Assembly: GCA_032164245.1 (NCBI GenBank)
Contig: JAVMKO010000001.1
Span: 60,928,892 to 60,992,891, forward strand
Length of the DNA: 64,000 nucleotides
From: Sternotherus odoratus
Lineage: Eukaryota > Chordata > Testudines > Kinosternidae
Reading direction: 5' to 3'
The notes under the pieces were generated by a model, which saw only the letters and a program-made list of their open reading frames with translations, was not told the origin of the DNA and did no database searches. Shown here one piece after another: positions 1 to 10,740 of the stretch (position 1 is its first letter; every line of letters begins with the position of its first letter). A program made the translations under genes and the position numbers.

Positions 1-1689
1 ACTTCTAGGTAACAAGAAGAGAGAACGTGGTGACTAGTTGGCAGGGAGAGAAAATGTCCTTTTGCTAAAAGTTGTTGCATGAATTTAAAAACAACCCTGT
101 CACCAACTCTTTCTAAAGATTCCAGTGGTTCAGTCTTTCTTATTATTTACAGTAATGAATTGTGGAGTTTAAAGAAGTCACTAAATGTTCTTTAAATAGC
201 ATCAGATATTACACAGATCACACAGTAATCACTTTCTTTATGCTGACTGTTGACATGTGCTGCAAAATTTGAGTACCAGAGTTTTCTAAATGCTTTTTCT
301 AGCACTCTAATTTTTTCTAGTATTTAGTAGATTTAAATAGTGGAATATAGTGAATTTATTCTATATCCTCAGAGAAAGAGATTTATAGTCTGGACATGAT
401 GTACATTATTTTAATCTAATCCACTCTAAATTTACTATGCATTATAACATTGAAATACTCTCCAGTTACTAATTGGGCCATCATCAAATGTCATCAAGAT
501 GCTATATATACTGGAAATATTCTGTTTAGACAGGCTGCTACTGGAACAAGGAATAGTGGTAAAAGAATTAACTTCATTCCTTTTTCAAGATCTAGTGAGA
601 GATGATTTCTGAATTCTGATGAGTTACTGCATCTGTGAACCATTATTTGAATTGGGGTAATGGCTCACTCTGGCATCTGGAGCCTATCTTGAGATGTTCA
701 GTGCAATCATGTAAAATCTTCTGAGGTGTACAAGATTAATCTGCGTCACCTCTATATTATGTGCATTGAACCCTGCCTGTTTTGGAGATCAGCAATAGTA
801 CAGCCTTGGGGAAGAATCCCTACGGTAGTTACATATTCAGGATATTAGTGTAATCACATTTTTTTTAAACCAAGAAGTGTCTGTTAAGAACAACATCTAA
901 CAAGGAAGTAGAATGAAAAAGCTGACTGTATGCAAGGTCCCAGTTATCTTCCTAGACAGTTCCACAAAAAAATGACAAATGAAACTCTGGCATCCTTAGG
1001 CCTCACTAGTTTAAAATAATGGTAGTCTTGGATTTGTTTAGCATATTCAGAGCTTCTTAACTGACCTTAACGTGATGCATAGCAAGGTTACTTCAAGAAA
1101 GGCGACAGTGCCAAAAATGTTAGATCATGAAAAGTGAACAGCAGGTTGGTTACAATGTGTGCAGTTGCCATTCATGTGTACCTGTGAACATTTCTACAGT
1201 GTAATATATGATGCTGGTCCTCAAAGCATGCAGCTGGCTGTTATATAACAAGAACACAGGTGGAGCTACATAAGGAAAGGTTACATTGACTTTTCATTTA
1301 TAAGTTGCCATTTCTATCTCAGCTATTCCAGTTTATTTTCAGTTTTACAAATGTTCTCATTTTTTTTAGCTTTCTTAAAGTTCTAAATTAATTTGTCTAT
1401 GTAGATCTAGTTTCAGATTTTTTCTCAAGCTACTAACAAAATTGCAAGCACTGTTCAACTTTGGAAAAAACAGCATTTGGCAGGCAATTAGCTCAGAGAT
1501 GTCCAAGTACAATTGGTATCTGAACTAACAATTCCTGTAAACATTTGAGGTAATGAGGTTTTGAAAACTAGCTATTGAGTCTACCTAGTAGACAATTTCA
1601 GTAACTGACAGATGAGCAATTTTATTAAGGGATAGGCTAAAATCTAACCCAAACCCGGGCCATTCTTTATAGGTGACAAATCTGAGGAA
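1..1689. other. AT-rich unique DNA, no gene seen
   Basis: No repeat family, exon-like frame or RNA gene could be recognised. The stretch ends where the tail of a minus-strand Penelope-like element begins. Confidence 0.6.
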
Positions 1690-1878
1690 AGCGAGGAATA
1701 CTTGTAGCACCTTAGAGACTAACTAGTTTATTTCAGCATAAGCTTTCGTGGGCTATACCTCACTTCATCGGATGCATAGAATGGAACAGAAGTAAAGTGT
1801 ATTTATACACACAGAAAGAAAGAAAGAAAATTGTACATTAGCATACCAATTCTAAGAGGGCTGTTAAATGTAGATAGG

Positions 1879-2350
1879 TGTCACAGGGTCCGGGCCACCC
1901 TGTGTTCTCTTGGCTCTTAATAAAGGTCTTGACACTGCTTTTAGTGCTCCACCCGAGTGTCCTTTATTTACAGTGCAGGTTCTTATAGCTTCAGTGACAC
2001 AACCAGTGCTCCCCACAATCCCTAATAGTGGCCCCACAATCTTGGGCCTCAGGTCTCTAGGCACTCACAGGTACCCTTCCCACAGCCTGCAGACAGCACT
2101 ACCCTTCCTCTCCCTGCCAGGGCCTTCCTCCTACTGACTATGAGTCAGCGTTTTTATTACCCCTCCTGCCTCTGGCCACAGCTGTAGCCCTTCAACCCAG
2201 CCAAGCTCTGTGCATTAGCCCTCGCTAGGGCTTTCAGCTGTGCCTTCCAGTGGCCAGGGCCAGCTCCTCTCCTCAGCCTCTTGCCTGCAAGCAGGGTTTT
2301 AACTTAAAGAGACAGGGCATTCTAGGGGTTTTTACCCCTGCCCTGTCACA
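1879..2350 (-). mobile_element. Solo LTR (endogenous retroelement), minus strand
   Basis: The 472-bp block has TG...CA ends within short inverted repeats: TGTCACAGGG at the left and CCCTGTCACA at the right. On the minus strand it has LTR anatomy: a TATA-like TAATAAAAACG near 2150, then an AATAAA signal within TGTAAATAAAGGACAC near 1960, about 190 bp downstream. No internal retroviral sequence flanks it, so it is a solo LTR left by recombination. The flanks (ATAGG left, ATGAG right) are at best a decayed 5-bp target duplication. It shares the motif CTTTATTTACAGTGCA with the LTR at 15431-15856, so the two are related. It interrupts a Penelope-like element. Confidence 0.75.
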
Positions 2351-2463
2351 ATGAGCCATTATCAGTAGGAGAAAAAAATACCTTTTGAAATAGATTCCTG
2401 TGTCAGGTAAATTAACTCAGGAAATGTAATCAATTAGTGTAATGAGAGAACCATTCACAAGCC

Positions 2464-2688
2464 CTATTTAGCCCCTGGTTAATTGTATCCAATTTGAAAA
2501 TTAATTCCAGTTCCTCGGTTTCTCGTTGGAGTCTGTTTTGGAAGTTTTTCTATTTCAAAATTGAAACCATCAAATCTTTAATGGAATGGCCAGGAAGACT
2601 GAAGGGTTCTCCTACTTGTTTTTGAATGTTATGATTCCTGATGTCAGATTTGTGTCCATTTATTCTTTTGCATAGAGACTGGCCGGTT
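2464..2688 (-). pseudogene. GIY-YIG endonuclease C-terminal remnant (Penelope-like)
   Basis: Minus-strand translation gives TGQSLCKRINGHKSD, then a stretch with EPFSLPGHSIKDL, and after a TAG stop (near 2550) continues in the same frame with NFQNRLQRETEELELI and LDTINQGLNR. The spacing of the TGQSL, RINGHKSD, GHSIKDL and RLQRE..ELELI blocks is that of the GIY-YIG nuclease domain at the C-terminus of Penelope-like retroelement proteins. In life this nuclease nicks DNA for target-primed reverse transcription. The N-terminal GIY and YIG strands and the whole reverse transcriptase are missing, so the remnant is dead. Confidence 0.7.
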
Positions 2689-2725
2689 CAAAAACCAGTA
2701 GAACACTACCCTTACATTTGCACTG

Positions 2726-3181
2726 CCTTCAGAGCTGGATGGACGGAGAGCAGTGGCTGTTGGCCAGGCACCCAGCTCTGTGGATGGCATCCTACCAGAA
2801 GCAGCGCAGAAGTAAGAGTGGCAAAACCTTACCATGACATTCTTACTTCTGTGCTGCTGGTGGTGGTGGCTCTGCCTTCAGAGCTGGGCTCCCGGCCAGC
2901 AGCTGCCACTCTCCAGCTGCCCAGCTCTGAAGGCAGTGCTGCTGCCATCAGCAGCACTGAAGTCAGGGTAGCACTACAACCCTCCCCTACAGTAACCTTG
3001 TGACACCCCAACACCACCACTATCCTCCCCCCCCCTAATTCCTTTTTGGGTCAGGACCCCTAGAATTACACCACCATTAAATTTCAGATTTAAATAGCTG
3101 AAATCATGAAATTTATTATTTTTTAAATCCTATGACCATGAAATTGGTGAAAATGGACTGTGAACTTTGTAAGGCCCTAAT
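2726..3181 (+). repeat. Unclassified dispersed repeat with GC-rich core and AT-rich tail
   Basis: The core carries the motif CTGCCTTCAGAGCTGG in direct orientation near 2727 and 2873, and inverted (CAGCTCTGAAGGCAG) near 2923, so it is built from direct and inverted copies of a roughly 150-bp unit. The tail (about 3040-3181) is AT-rich and ends in AAGGCCCTAATTA. I recall this arrangement from turtle genomes, where the complete form ends in TAGGGCCCTA and may be a non-autonomous DNA transposon. The matching left end is not visible here, so the copy is probably truncated. The 120-codon plus-strand frame over it is an artefact of the GC-rich core. Confidence 0.5.
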
Positions 3182-4225
3182 TATAAACTATTCATATGTT
3201 GTAATACAATGATTGAAAGCTAATACCATTTTTGACTCTGTTGTACATAGTAAATAAGAACAGGATGAATTATATGGAGAAAAGGCTAATGCTTTGTATC
3301 TAATCCATACAATTAGCATGAGGTTTTTTAGAGTTAAGTGGGGAGGTAAGACTACCATGTGTTGTTAACTTGCCCTGTTGTGTCTGGGTACTATAGCACA
3401 TATGGTGCTCTATCAGGAGTTCTAAGAACAGTGGGAGAGCTTACAAACCATATGTTCCTCTATACCTAATCACTTGCAGGGAGTTGAAGATGATGTGGCA
3501 GTTTTAACTTATAATTTCTTTTTATTGGTATGGATCTCAACTTTAATGTCCTCATTTGCATAAGTTTAAATAACTATGTAAATTATAGCTTTGAAACTGA
3601 CATATGGTATTTTATGTGCGCATCTATCCTCTAACGTATACTTAAGGAATACAACACTTTGACTAATAGAGCCAAAATGCTACACTAGAGACATGTTGCC
3701 TGCTTCTATCGTTTCTCATTTCATGTTTGAATATATATTTTTTAAAGTCCTTTTTATTCTGGAATAGTTCTGATGTAGGATGCAGTTGAGTCTAGCTTGA
3801 ATTCAAATGGAACACAATATAACAAAAACAATATGTCATAGTGAGAAATCTAAGGTATTTACAAAACAGACTTATTTAGATTTTTAAAATCTAAATGGAC
3901 CTACAGTTTAATGACTAAATTCTTAATAAGAATATTCTCATAAAATGAAATATTTCAGAACTCCTCCAGAATGCCTTTTTCAGAACACTTGGCAATTTTC
4001 TCGTTTGCTACCTGTACGCTTTACTAAGATGCATCTTGCAATTGTTTACAAAAGGCAGCATTACAGTAGGATCCACTACTGTTTATAGTTTCCACACTAA
4101 CCGTAGATACCCCCTATAGTAAAGTATTAGTGAAAACTATGGCAAATTCAGTACGTGGTAATTCTTTGTCAATGTGACTTATTTTAAATGAAAAGAAGGT
4201 GCATCCAGGTGATGATGGTGCATCC
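3182..4225. other. AT-rich unique DNA, no gene seen
   Basis: Nothing recognisable apart from a short direct repeat of GGTGCATCCA at 4199-4225 next to the following hAT element. Confidence 0.55.
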
Positions 4226-4233
4226 ATTTAAAC

Positions 4234-4396
4234 CAGCAGTGTCCAATACGTTCGCCACTGGCCACATGAGGCTAATAGGCTGTTGAATTGTGGCTAATGC
4301 ATGTGGCTTTTTTATAATGTGGCTAATAAGAAAAATTCTAAACCACAAGTGTGGCTAGCAGTGTGGCTAGCACCAAATTTTTATTGAACACCGCTG
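4234..4396. mobile_element. Short hAT-type element (MITE) with 8-bp duplication
   Basis: The 163-bp element has terminal inverted repeats CAGCAGTGTCCAATA (left) and TATTGAACACCGCTG (right), identical at 13 of 15 paired positions. It is flanked by ATTTAAAC (4226-4233) and ATTTAAAT (4397-4404), an 8-bp target duplication with one mismatch, as expected for the hAT superfamily. The interior repeats variants of TGTGGCTAAT and TGTGGCTAGC in both orientations. It has no coding capacity and would have needed a transposase in trans. Confidence 0.8.
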
Positions 4397-4404
4397 ATTT
4401 AAAT

Positions 4405-5380
4405 AAATACAAAACTAAGTGATAGACAACTCAATACGAAGGAAATATTAAATACAAAAGTTGATGAGTTGGGGAGTTTGGCATCATAGAATACAGGTAA
4501 AAAATGGAAGAGTGAGTGATGAGATTACTAAAATCATGAAACTTCATTTCCCTTAAATTAAGGCTACTAGTTAAAAGCAGTTGTCACTGATGATAGCTGC
4601 TATGGAGCTCTATGGCTGGCAGATCCGTTTTAAAAAAGAAAGCTTTTTTTTTTTTTTTTTTTTTTCAATGTGAAGAAACACGGGATTTTTTTTTCCAGCT
4701 ATCAAGATACTTACCACTAATGTTATTACATTTGATGTTTAATGCAGAGGATAATCCATTTCACTATTTTATTTCCCTAATGTCAAATTCTTAGCTCCAG
4801 TGAAAATTCTGAGTAAATGGATTTTGTGCAGGTGCGGGAAGGATGCAAAACACCTTCACAGCTGATCTTGCAGGTAGAAAGGCTTCACAATTCATAGACT
4901 AGCTGGCCATATCCCTACTGCAAGCTCAATCTACCTACAAATTCTCCGGTGTACCTTTATGGAGTTCCGCTACATGTTTGCTCTTCCACCTGCCACCTCT
5001 CACCACATCATCCTGTTTCTTGCAGGACCATGATGAGTTTCTTGTCCTTTGACCTTTCCACAGAGGCGGGATGGGTCAGGATTTCACTTTGGGAAGGCTA
5101 GGCAAAAATAAAGGCAAAGAGCAAGAAAAAACAAAACACATTTTATTATTTTTCTTCTTATTCCAAGCATAATATAATTTGCTAAGCAGCTCCAGAATTT
5201 ACTATTTAAAACTCTAGAGTGGGAGAAACAAATATCTCTTGACTTATCCTTTTGATTAAAAAGTGGAGCTTTGCCCATAGCTGAAGTGCTCTGAAATCCT
5301 GTAGCTGTCCCTGTGGGGATATAAGTAGGTGGTAAATCAAGGAAACTTTTAAAAAACTAATATTAATGTTGCATTTAAAT
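4405..5380. other. AT-rich DNA with a poly-T tract
   Basis: A homopolymer T tract lies at about 4645-4665 inside a 60-codon chance frame. No retrogene or SINE body adjoins it. Nothing else is recognisable. Confidence 0.55.
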
Positions 5381-5500
5381 AGGGTGACTAGACAGCAAAT
5401 GTGAAAAATCATGACAGGGTGAGTGGTAATAGGAGCCTATATAAGAAAAAGACCCCAAAGTTGGGACCGTCCCTATAAAATTGGGACATCTGGTCACCCT
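5381..5500. mobile_element. Palindromic MITE, AGGGTGAC ends, decayed 10-bp duplication
   Basis: The 120-bp element has inverted ends: AGGGTGACTAGACAG at the left and CATCTGGTCACCCT at the right. It is the same family as 12516-12665, with shared motifs TTGGGAC, TCCCTATAAAATTGGGAC and TCCTATT-like segments, but in the opposite orientation. Flanks GCATTTAAAT (5371-5380) and ACACTTAAAG (5501-5510) match at 7 of 10 positions. This agrees with the perfect 10-bp duplication of the second copy after decay. The family is common in turtle DNA by recall. Confidence 0.7.
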
Positions 5501-6315
5501 ACACTTAAAGCATTTGTAGATTAAGAATGTTATTGTACATAACTAAATGTATTTATTTGACTAACTTTAAGTTTACTTCCATCCCTTGCCCTAACAATTT
5601 TAAAAGATATATGTTTGAAGTTCACAGAACATGCATGGCAATATGCTGAATATGTAACTCTGGGGTTTTTTAAGTAATCAGAACCATATTTGTTGCAGTG
5701 GATACTTTCCCCACCCAGGGTTTATTTTCCTTTTTCTTTGTTACAATAAGACTAACCAGATGAGACAAAGCAACATACCAAGTATCAATAGAACAGCAAT
5801 TCTACAGTTTGTGAGCAACAAACTCAAATTATGAACAGTAGCATTATTTCAGACTATATGAGTATAGCTCAGAGCAGAATCTGGCTCAGTACTGCTTGGG
5901 TTTCCAAACTTTTTGAAATAATGGTTTTAAATTGCTAAAGAAGTGAAGTTGAATTATATGCTTCCCCCACCCCAGGGACCTCAAGTGGCCAGTAAGAGCA
6001 TACTGAAATCAGGTTTGCTGGGTTTTTACAGGGAATGATGTATGCTAATTGGCTGACCAACTTGTCTGTCTAGTCAATGAACAATAACTAAATGCTCAAG
6101 AATTCCTCTTTCCACAGATGATTTTATCCATTATTTCCCAAATAAGAATATACATTCAACTTAAAAAACCCAGGTTATAATAGCAGCAACATGTCGAGTA
6201 GCTCATTTCTATTGCTGTTTTGTACTTCTTCGGTGATCTAACATGCATGTTTCATAAACGCTTGGCATTGGATTAGAATTAAAATTAAAAAACAAACACT
6301 GACATTGTTGTGCCC
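5501..6315. other. AT-rich unique DNA, no gene seen
   Basis: No repeat, exon or RNA gene was recognised. Confidence 0.55.
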
Positions 6316-6480
6316 TTCCAGTTATGTCCTCTAGTGGACAGAGCACAGGATTGAGACTCGAGATGTGGGTTCTGTTTCCAGATTTGCCACTGCCTATTGG
6401 GTGACCTTGGATAAGTCTTCACCTCTCTCTGCTATGGTTTTCCCCATCTGTAAAATGGAAAGAGTGATACTGATGAGAAG
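6316..6480 (+). repeat. MIR-type SINE
   Basis: The order of motifs is that of the MIR family core and 3' region: GGACAGAGCACAGGATT, a decayed B-box region, GCCACTGCC, TGACCTTGGATAAGTC, TCACCTCTCTCTGCTATGG and CCCATCTGTAAAATGGAAAG. MIR is an old tRNA-derived SINE spread through amniote genomes and mobilised by L2 LINEs. The copy is diverged and its 3' end is not sharp. Confidence 0.75.
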
Positions 6481-8494
6481 CACTATTTAAGAGCAAGGTG
6501 TCATTTATTATGATAAGAAATATTAGAGCATATGAGCCAAAGCTTGCATTCCTTATGTAGAATTTATAGTGTAGTCATTTCTAAAAAAATATTCAGGCTT
6601 AATTTACTGCTGTTACTCCAGTGTTACACCAATTAAATGAAATGCCATAGAGATCAGTGAAAATGGAGAAAGGCAGGGGGAAGTCAGACCCAGTACACTT
6701 CTAAATGACCATGAAAATGGCAGGCCACTGCCGCCTTGCATATCTTCTATTTCGTTTTTCCTCTCTACGTCCCTACCATTAACAAGTGAGCATTTTATGT
6801 TTTAGTCTCTTACTCACGTAGTGTTAAATAATCCCCTCTTCGCACCAGTCACATGTCACCAAGATTGATGCAGGGGGTTCAACTGTCCAAATTTACTTCC
6901 ATTTAAGTCAATGGCAAAAGTCCCATTGACCTCAATGGGAGCTGGATCAGGCTTTAATGGGTAGGGGGGATAGAGTTTGAAACATACATACCAACCTGTT
7001 GGCAGGCATATTGGCTGCAGCATAGTCTCTCTAGGCTCATTACTGCAGCCTATGGATGCTTGGGACTATTTAAGAACTATATAAGCATGAGCCGCCTCCA
7101 CACTGCCCTGTAATACTGGCCTCTTTGGATCAGCGTGGAATAACCTCTAGTCTATGGTATCTAGGAGGTGTGAGGACCTGCTGCTCCTTTCCCAACTCTG
7201 CTGCATAGAAGGCCTGTATGAGCCCTGGAGACCTGGGTGGATTTTACCAAAATTGCAGTTTTCAATTAGCAGCGTAGTCCGTTTTCTGTAGCTTCCTTAC
7301 TTTTCTTTACAGTTATATTTAACACGAGCAGAATGGCATGTTGATTACTAGTGAGCTTGACAAGCCCTGCCCATTGTGAAGCAATCAAAATGCTTTTTAA
7401 TTACTTCCATTGCTATAGGTTTGATAGCATTCATTCAAATTCTAATTGCGTCTTGAGTAGTTCATTTCTCCTAAGGAATGTCATTTGTTTGAAACTCACA
7501 TCTTTTAAGGTTTTACTTCCGTGTGTTTGTGAAGCACCTCCAAGGCAAGTTGAATTTGTGCCTTCAATAATTTTCAGTCCCTACACCAGTCTCCAGCATA
7601 TTGTCCTTCCTAGGACAAAATCCTTAGAAATTCATTCTTGATACACCCATGTGCAAGGCTGATGCCAGCTTCTTTATAACAGAAACATATTAAAGCTGCC
7701 TGCTTTGACATGTGCTACTGCCAAATCTCTCTCTTCTCACTCCCTTGTTTTTCTTTTTTTCTTCTCCAGGGAAAACTCCTCTGTAGAGCCAATGACTTGC
7801 TAATAAACACTACGGCCTTCCTCCCCAGTGCTGCTAAAAACATCTACTACTACTAAAAAGCTCTGTAGTTCGCTAGGTGACACGTTAGCTCCCTATTATT
7901 ACAGTCCTGTAGTCAGTATAAAAGTGCCACCAGGATCCAGAAATGGAAAGCTTGACTAGCTGATCCCCCCTGTTTTTCCCAGTGCTAAGTAAAGATCACT
8001 TATCACATTATGGAGCAACTGATGAAACAAATTCACCTGACTGAGAACTGCAGAAAAAGCAGCTTTAACTTATCCAGCCTGTGAGCAGTCTTTCAGCGAC
8101 AGCAAGTGTGTAATGATGCAAAATGATTCTAATATCCTGGGATTTAAACATTTCAGACAAGGAAACCTCTGAGGCACCCTCTGTCGGGGATTTAGTTCTC
8201 TAGATTCTTCATGAATACAAAGACCTGTGATGCAAACAATTGATGGTTAACAGTGTTTAGTTGAAATGATTAATTTGAGAACCTGCCAGGTTCTTGGGAA
8301 AAATAAAAATAAATGTAGCAAGTGGAAAACTTTTTCCAATAAGAATCTGGCAAATCTGGGGGAAATGTCCTTGTTTTTGCAGGGCACTCAGTGGGGTGGA
8401 TGGTGGGAGAGAAGGTGGGCAGGCAAAAGATAGAAGATCCAATGAGACATTTGTCTTCTTCATCCCACTGGGAAGCTATTTAGTAGTAGAGCAG
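6481..8494. other. AT-rich DNA, no gene supported
   Basis: Apart from the palindromic relic at 6893-6957 nothing is recognisable. A 96-codon frame at 7351-7641 has no domain, signal peptide or compositional bias and is treated as chance. Confidence 0.55.
6893..6957. repeat. Relic of a short palindromic DNA element
   Basis: The core CCCATTGACCTCAATGGG is an inverted repeat. The flanks TTACTTCCATTTAAGTCAAT and GGAGCTGGATCAGG resemble the ends of the many short palindromic elements of amniotes with a CCCATTGAAGTCAATGGG centre. No target duplication was found. Confidence 0.5.
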
Positions 8495-9074
8495 TGTTAG
8501 GACCGGAAGACATTGTGACGGGCAATCTCTAGGAAGTGCAGTTACGCTTCTAAATCAACTCCAGGAGAGTGCATAATGGTGGTATTATCTGAGAATGACC
8601 TTGCTGTTATCTGTGTGTTTGGGAACCAGTTCCCAGCTGCATGAGTGTTTACCCCGTCTGTGTGAGAATGAATGCGTGGGAAACCAAATGGGGAAACTAA
8701 GGCAGGACTGCGTAACCAACAGGTGCTGAACAGTGTGTAACCAATCAGTTTGTTGCTTGCTATTAATGAGATGAGTATGTATGAGATGCAAATGAGCATG
8801 GGTATATCTGTGCTGACACACCTCTTTGGGTTGGGCTTCCTCCTTGGGCTTCTACATCGCCCTGAGTGTGTCAGTCATCTTGTATTGCGGCCGTGGCAGA
8901 TAAGCATTGCTGGCAGATAAGCACCCCAGCACGAAATGCCACTCCCTCCAATAAACTCACCACTTTCCAACTAGCCACCTGTGTGAGGCCTCGTTTCTCC
9001 TGGCAACGAGATAAGCCCCCTGCAACAAGCAGGTTAGACTTTTTCTGGCACTCTAGCTCTATGCTTGGCTAACA
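8495..9074 (+). mobile_element. Probable solo LTR, plus strand
   Basis: The block begins TGTTAGGACC and ends TTGGCTAACA, giving a short TGTTAG/CTAACA inverted end pair typical of retroviral LTRs. Plus-strand signals fall in the expected order: an octamer ATGCAAAT with TATA-like GGTATATCTG near 8785-8810, then AATAAA within CTCCAATAAACTCACC near 8950, followed by a U5-like region with GCCTCGTTTCTCCTGG. The flanks AGCAG and TACAC do not form a clear duplication, so the exact edges are less certain than for the other LTRs. No internal retroviral coding sequence adjoins it. Confidence 0.6.
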
Positions 9075-10740
9075 TACACACTGAGGGTTCACAGGACCAG
9101 TGGGAGAGGCCATTAACTCTACTGTATGAATGCTGCAATATGCAGCTCCTTTGGGGAGCAGAAGAAATGTGTGCTCAAGAACACATTCCCTCGGGAACAT
9201 CCTTAAGCATCCTGACCTGCACTGACATGATAGCTGCAAAAAACTATTTCTAGCAACAGGAAGATTTGCTCTAAATTTTTAAACAACAAAAACATATTTA
9301 CAGTTATCTGGCCAATATGAATGGTGAAATGGGAACTTGGACATATGTCTAAGTTCCTTCCTCACAGGTCTTCATTAATCAGTAAGTTAACAAGATCAGC
9401 TGCATTGCTATTGCAAGGTCTTTCATATCCCAATTCTCTCCCACCTCTGGTTTGTGTTTGACACATCAAGGTTTGATTAAATGTATAGTCTTTTAGCCTT
9501 GCCCTTCCCAATACACCAGTATTTTCTGTCATTCACTGCACCCAACTAAAGCAGTCAGTGTTCCTTTATCTTTATCAGAAACACTTCTTGCTGTTTATTT
9601 GTTTTAATCTACTAATGGACCAACAAGTACATATTTAGTACTTGAATGACAATTGTGACAGCAGCTGCTTGCTTAAATATGAATTGACCCAGGTTAACTT
9701 TGATATTATTATGTGTTGGAGCAGGAAGACCAGAGAATGTTTTACTGTATTTCTTGTTAATTCCCTTGGTTGCCCATGAACAACTGCTCTGTGGAACTAC
9801 CTCTACTCTTGACCCAGGGCCAGTTCTGCTGCCAGATTAATGCGCTCTTAGAGTGAAAGAAAAAAGTGAATTTATCTCACTTGATAGCGAAAAGGCTGGG
9901 AGGCAAGTGTGAACTAAGAAGTGAATTAATTATATTGATATGTGATTGTGCACTGGTGGAATGTCACAGGATGAGTGGGAGAAAGACAATCATGTAGTCC
10001 CTCTACCTTCATTCAGAAGATCTAGGGAACTAGGAACCAGTAGCTAATGTCAGGCAATAAAGAGGACCATTCAGATACCACAATGAAAGGACAACCTTAT
10101 AAAAAGCCTCACTAGATAAATATATTTGGGAGCAAAGCAACAGCCGTGAAAATTGCCTGGTGTCGGCGTGACAAGGGGAAGTTGAATGTAAAGTCTGCTA
10201 GAGGGTGATTGCATTTATTTTTCTTCATCTGTCAGGAAGATACCCAGCTATTTTTAAAATCTGAAGTCCACATAAGCAGTCAAATAAAATGGCTATAAGA
10301 GCAAAAAAAGACAAGAAAAGATTTGAAATAGCTTAATAATTCTCTGTGCACTGTTCCTCGTGTCCCATGACTCCAGTGTATAAAGCTTTGTTAGTCAATA
10401 AAGAAAGAGGAACATTACCATGCAATTTAGGTGGCCAATCACACAACTGAATGATCATAATATATATACATAGAGAGCGAGGGAGAGAGAGAGAGAGAAA
10501 ATTTGCATATTATCTATAGGCTGTCATTTGTTCATATAAATAAACTGACAAACTTGGAGAAATAATGAATCAATTCAGGGAAAAACATGATCAGTTGCTA
10601 GATCAATCCAAAATAGACAAGGGGGTTAAATTAATCGGATAAATTAGTTATGAACAGTTCAGCCACCTCTAATTATAACAATTGCAATAACCCAGTGAGT
10701 GCAGAGATGGAGCCAAATAAACACTGGAGAGAGAAGGTGG
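9075..10740. other. AT-rich unique DNA, no gene seen
   Basis: Contains only the GA microsatellite at 10459-10499. No other element was recognised. Confidence 0.55.
10459..10499. repeat. TA/GA microsatellite
   Basis: A short ATATATATACATA run is followed by AGAGAGCGAGGGAGAGAGAG, an impure GA dinucleotide array. Confidence 0.85.

Larger units (their letters stand above)
1690..2700 (-). mobile_element. Penelope-like element 3' portion, split by an LTR
   Basis: Read on the minus strand, a decayed GIY-YIG-type coding end (about 2688 to 2464) is followed by an untranslated region and then by the tail near 1860-1690. That tail contains CGAAAGCTTATGCTGAAATA and ends in GTGCTACAAGTATTCC. The same tail type is found on turtle tRNA-derived SINEs and occurs again at 57432-57512. 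A solo LTR (1879-2350) sits between the coding part and the tail, so the Penelope-like copy is older than the LTR. Only the 3' part survives; no reverse transcriptase is present. The family name rests on the endonuclease remnant and recall of turtle copies, not on a search. A SINE tail placed next to it by chance is unlikely because the order matches other copies I recall. Confidence 0.7.

Noticed and set aside
4645..4665. Poly-T as the tail of an antisense retrogene
   Set aside because: No gene-like or SINE-like body adjoins it and no target duplication brackets it.
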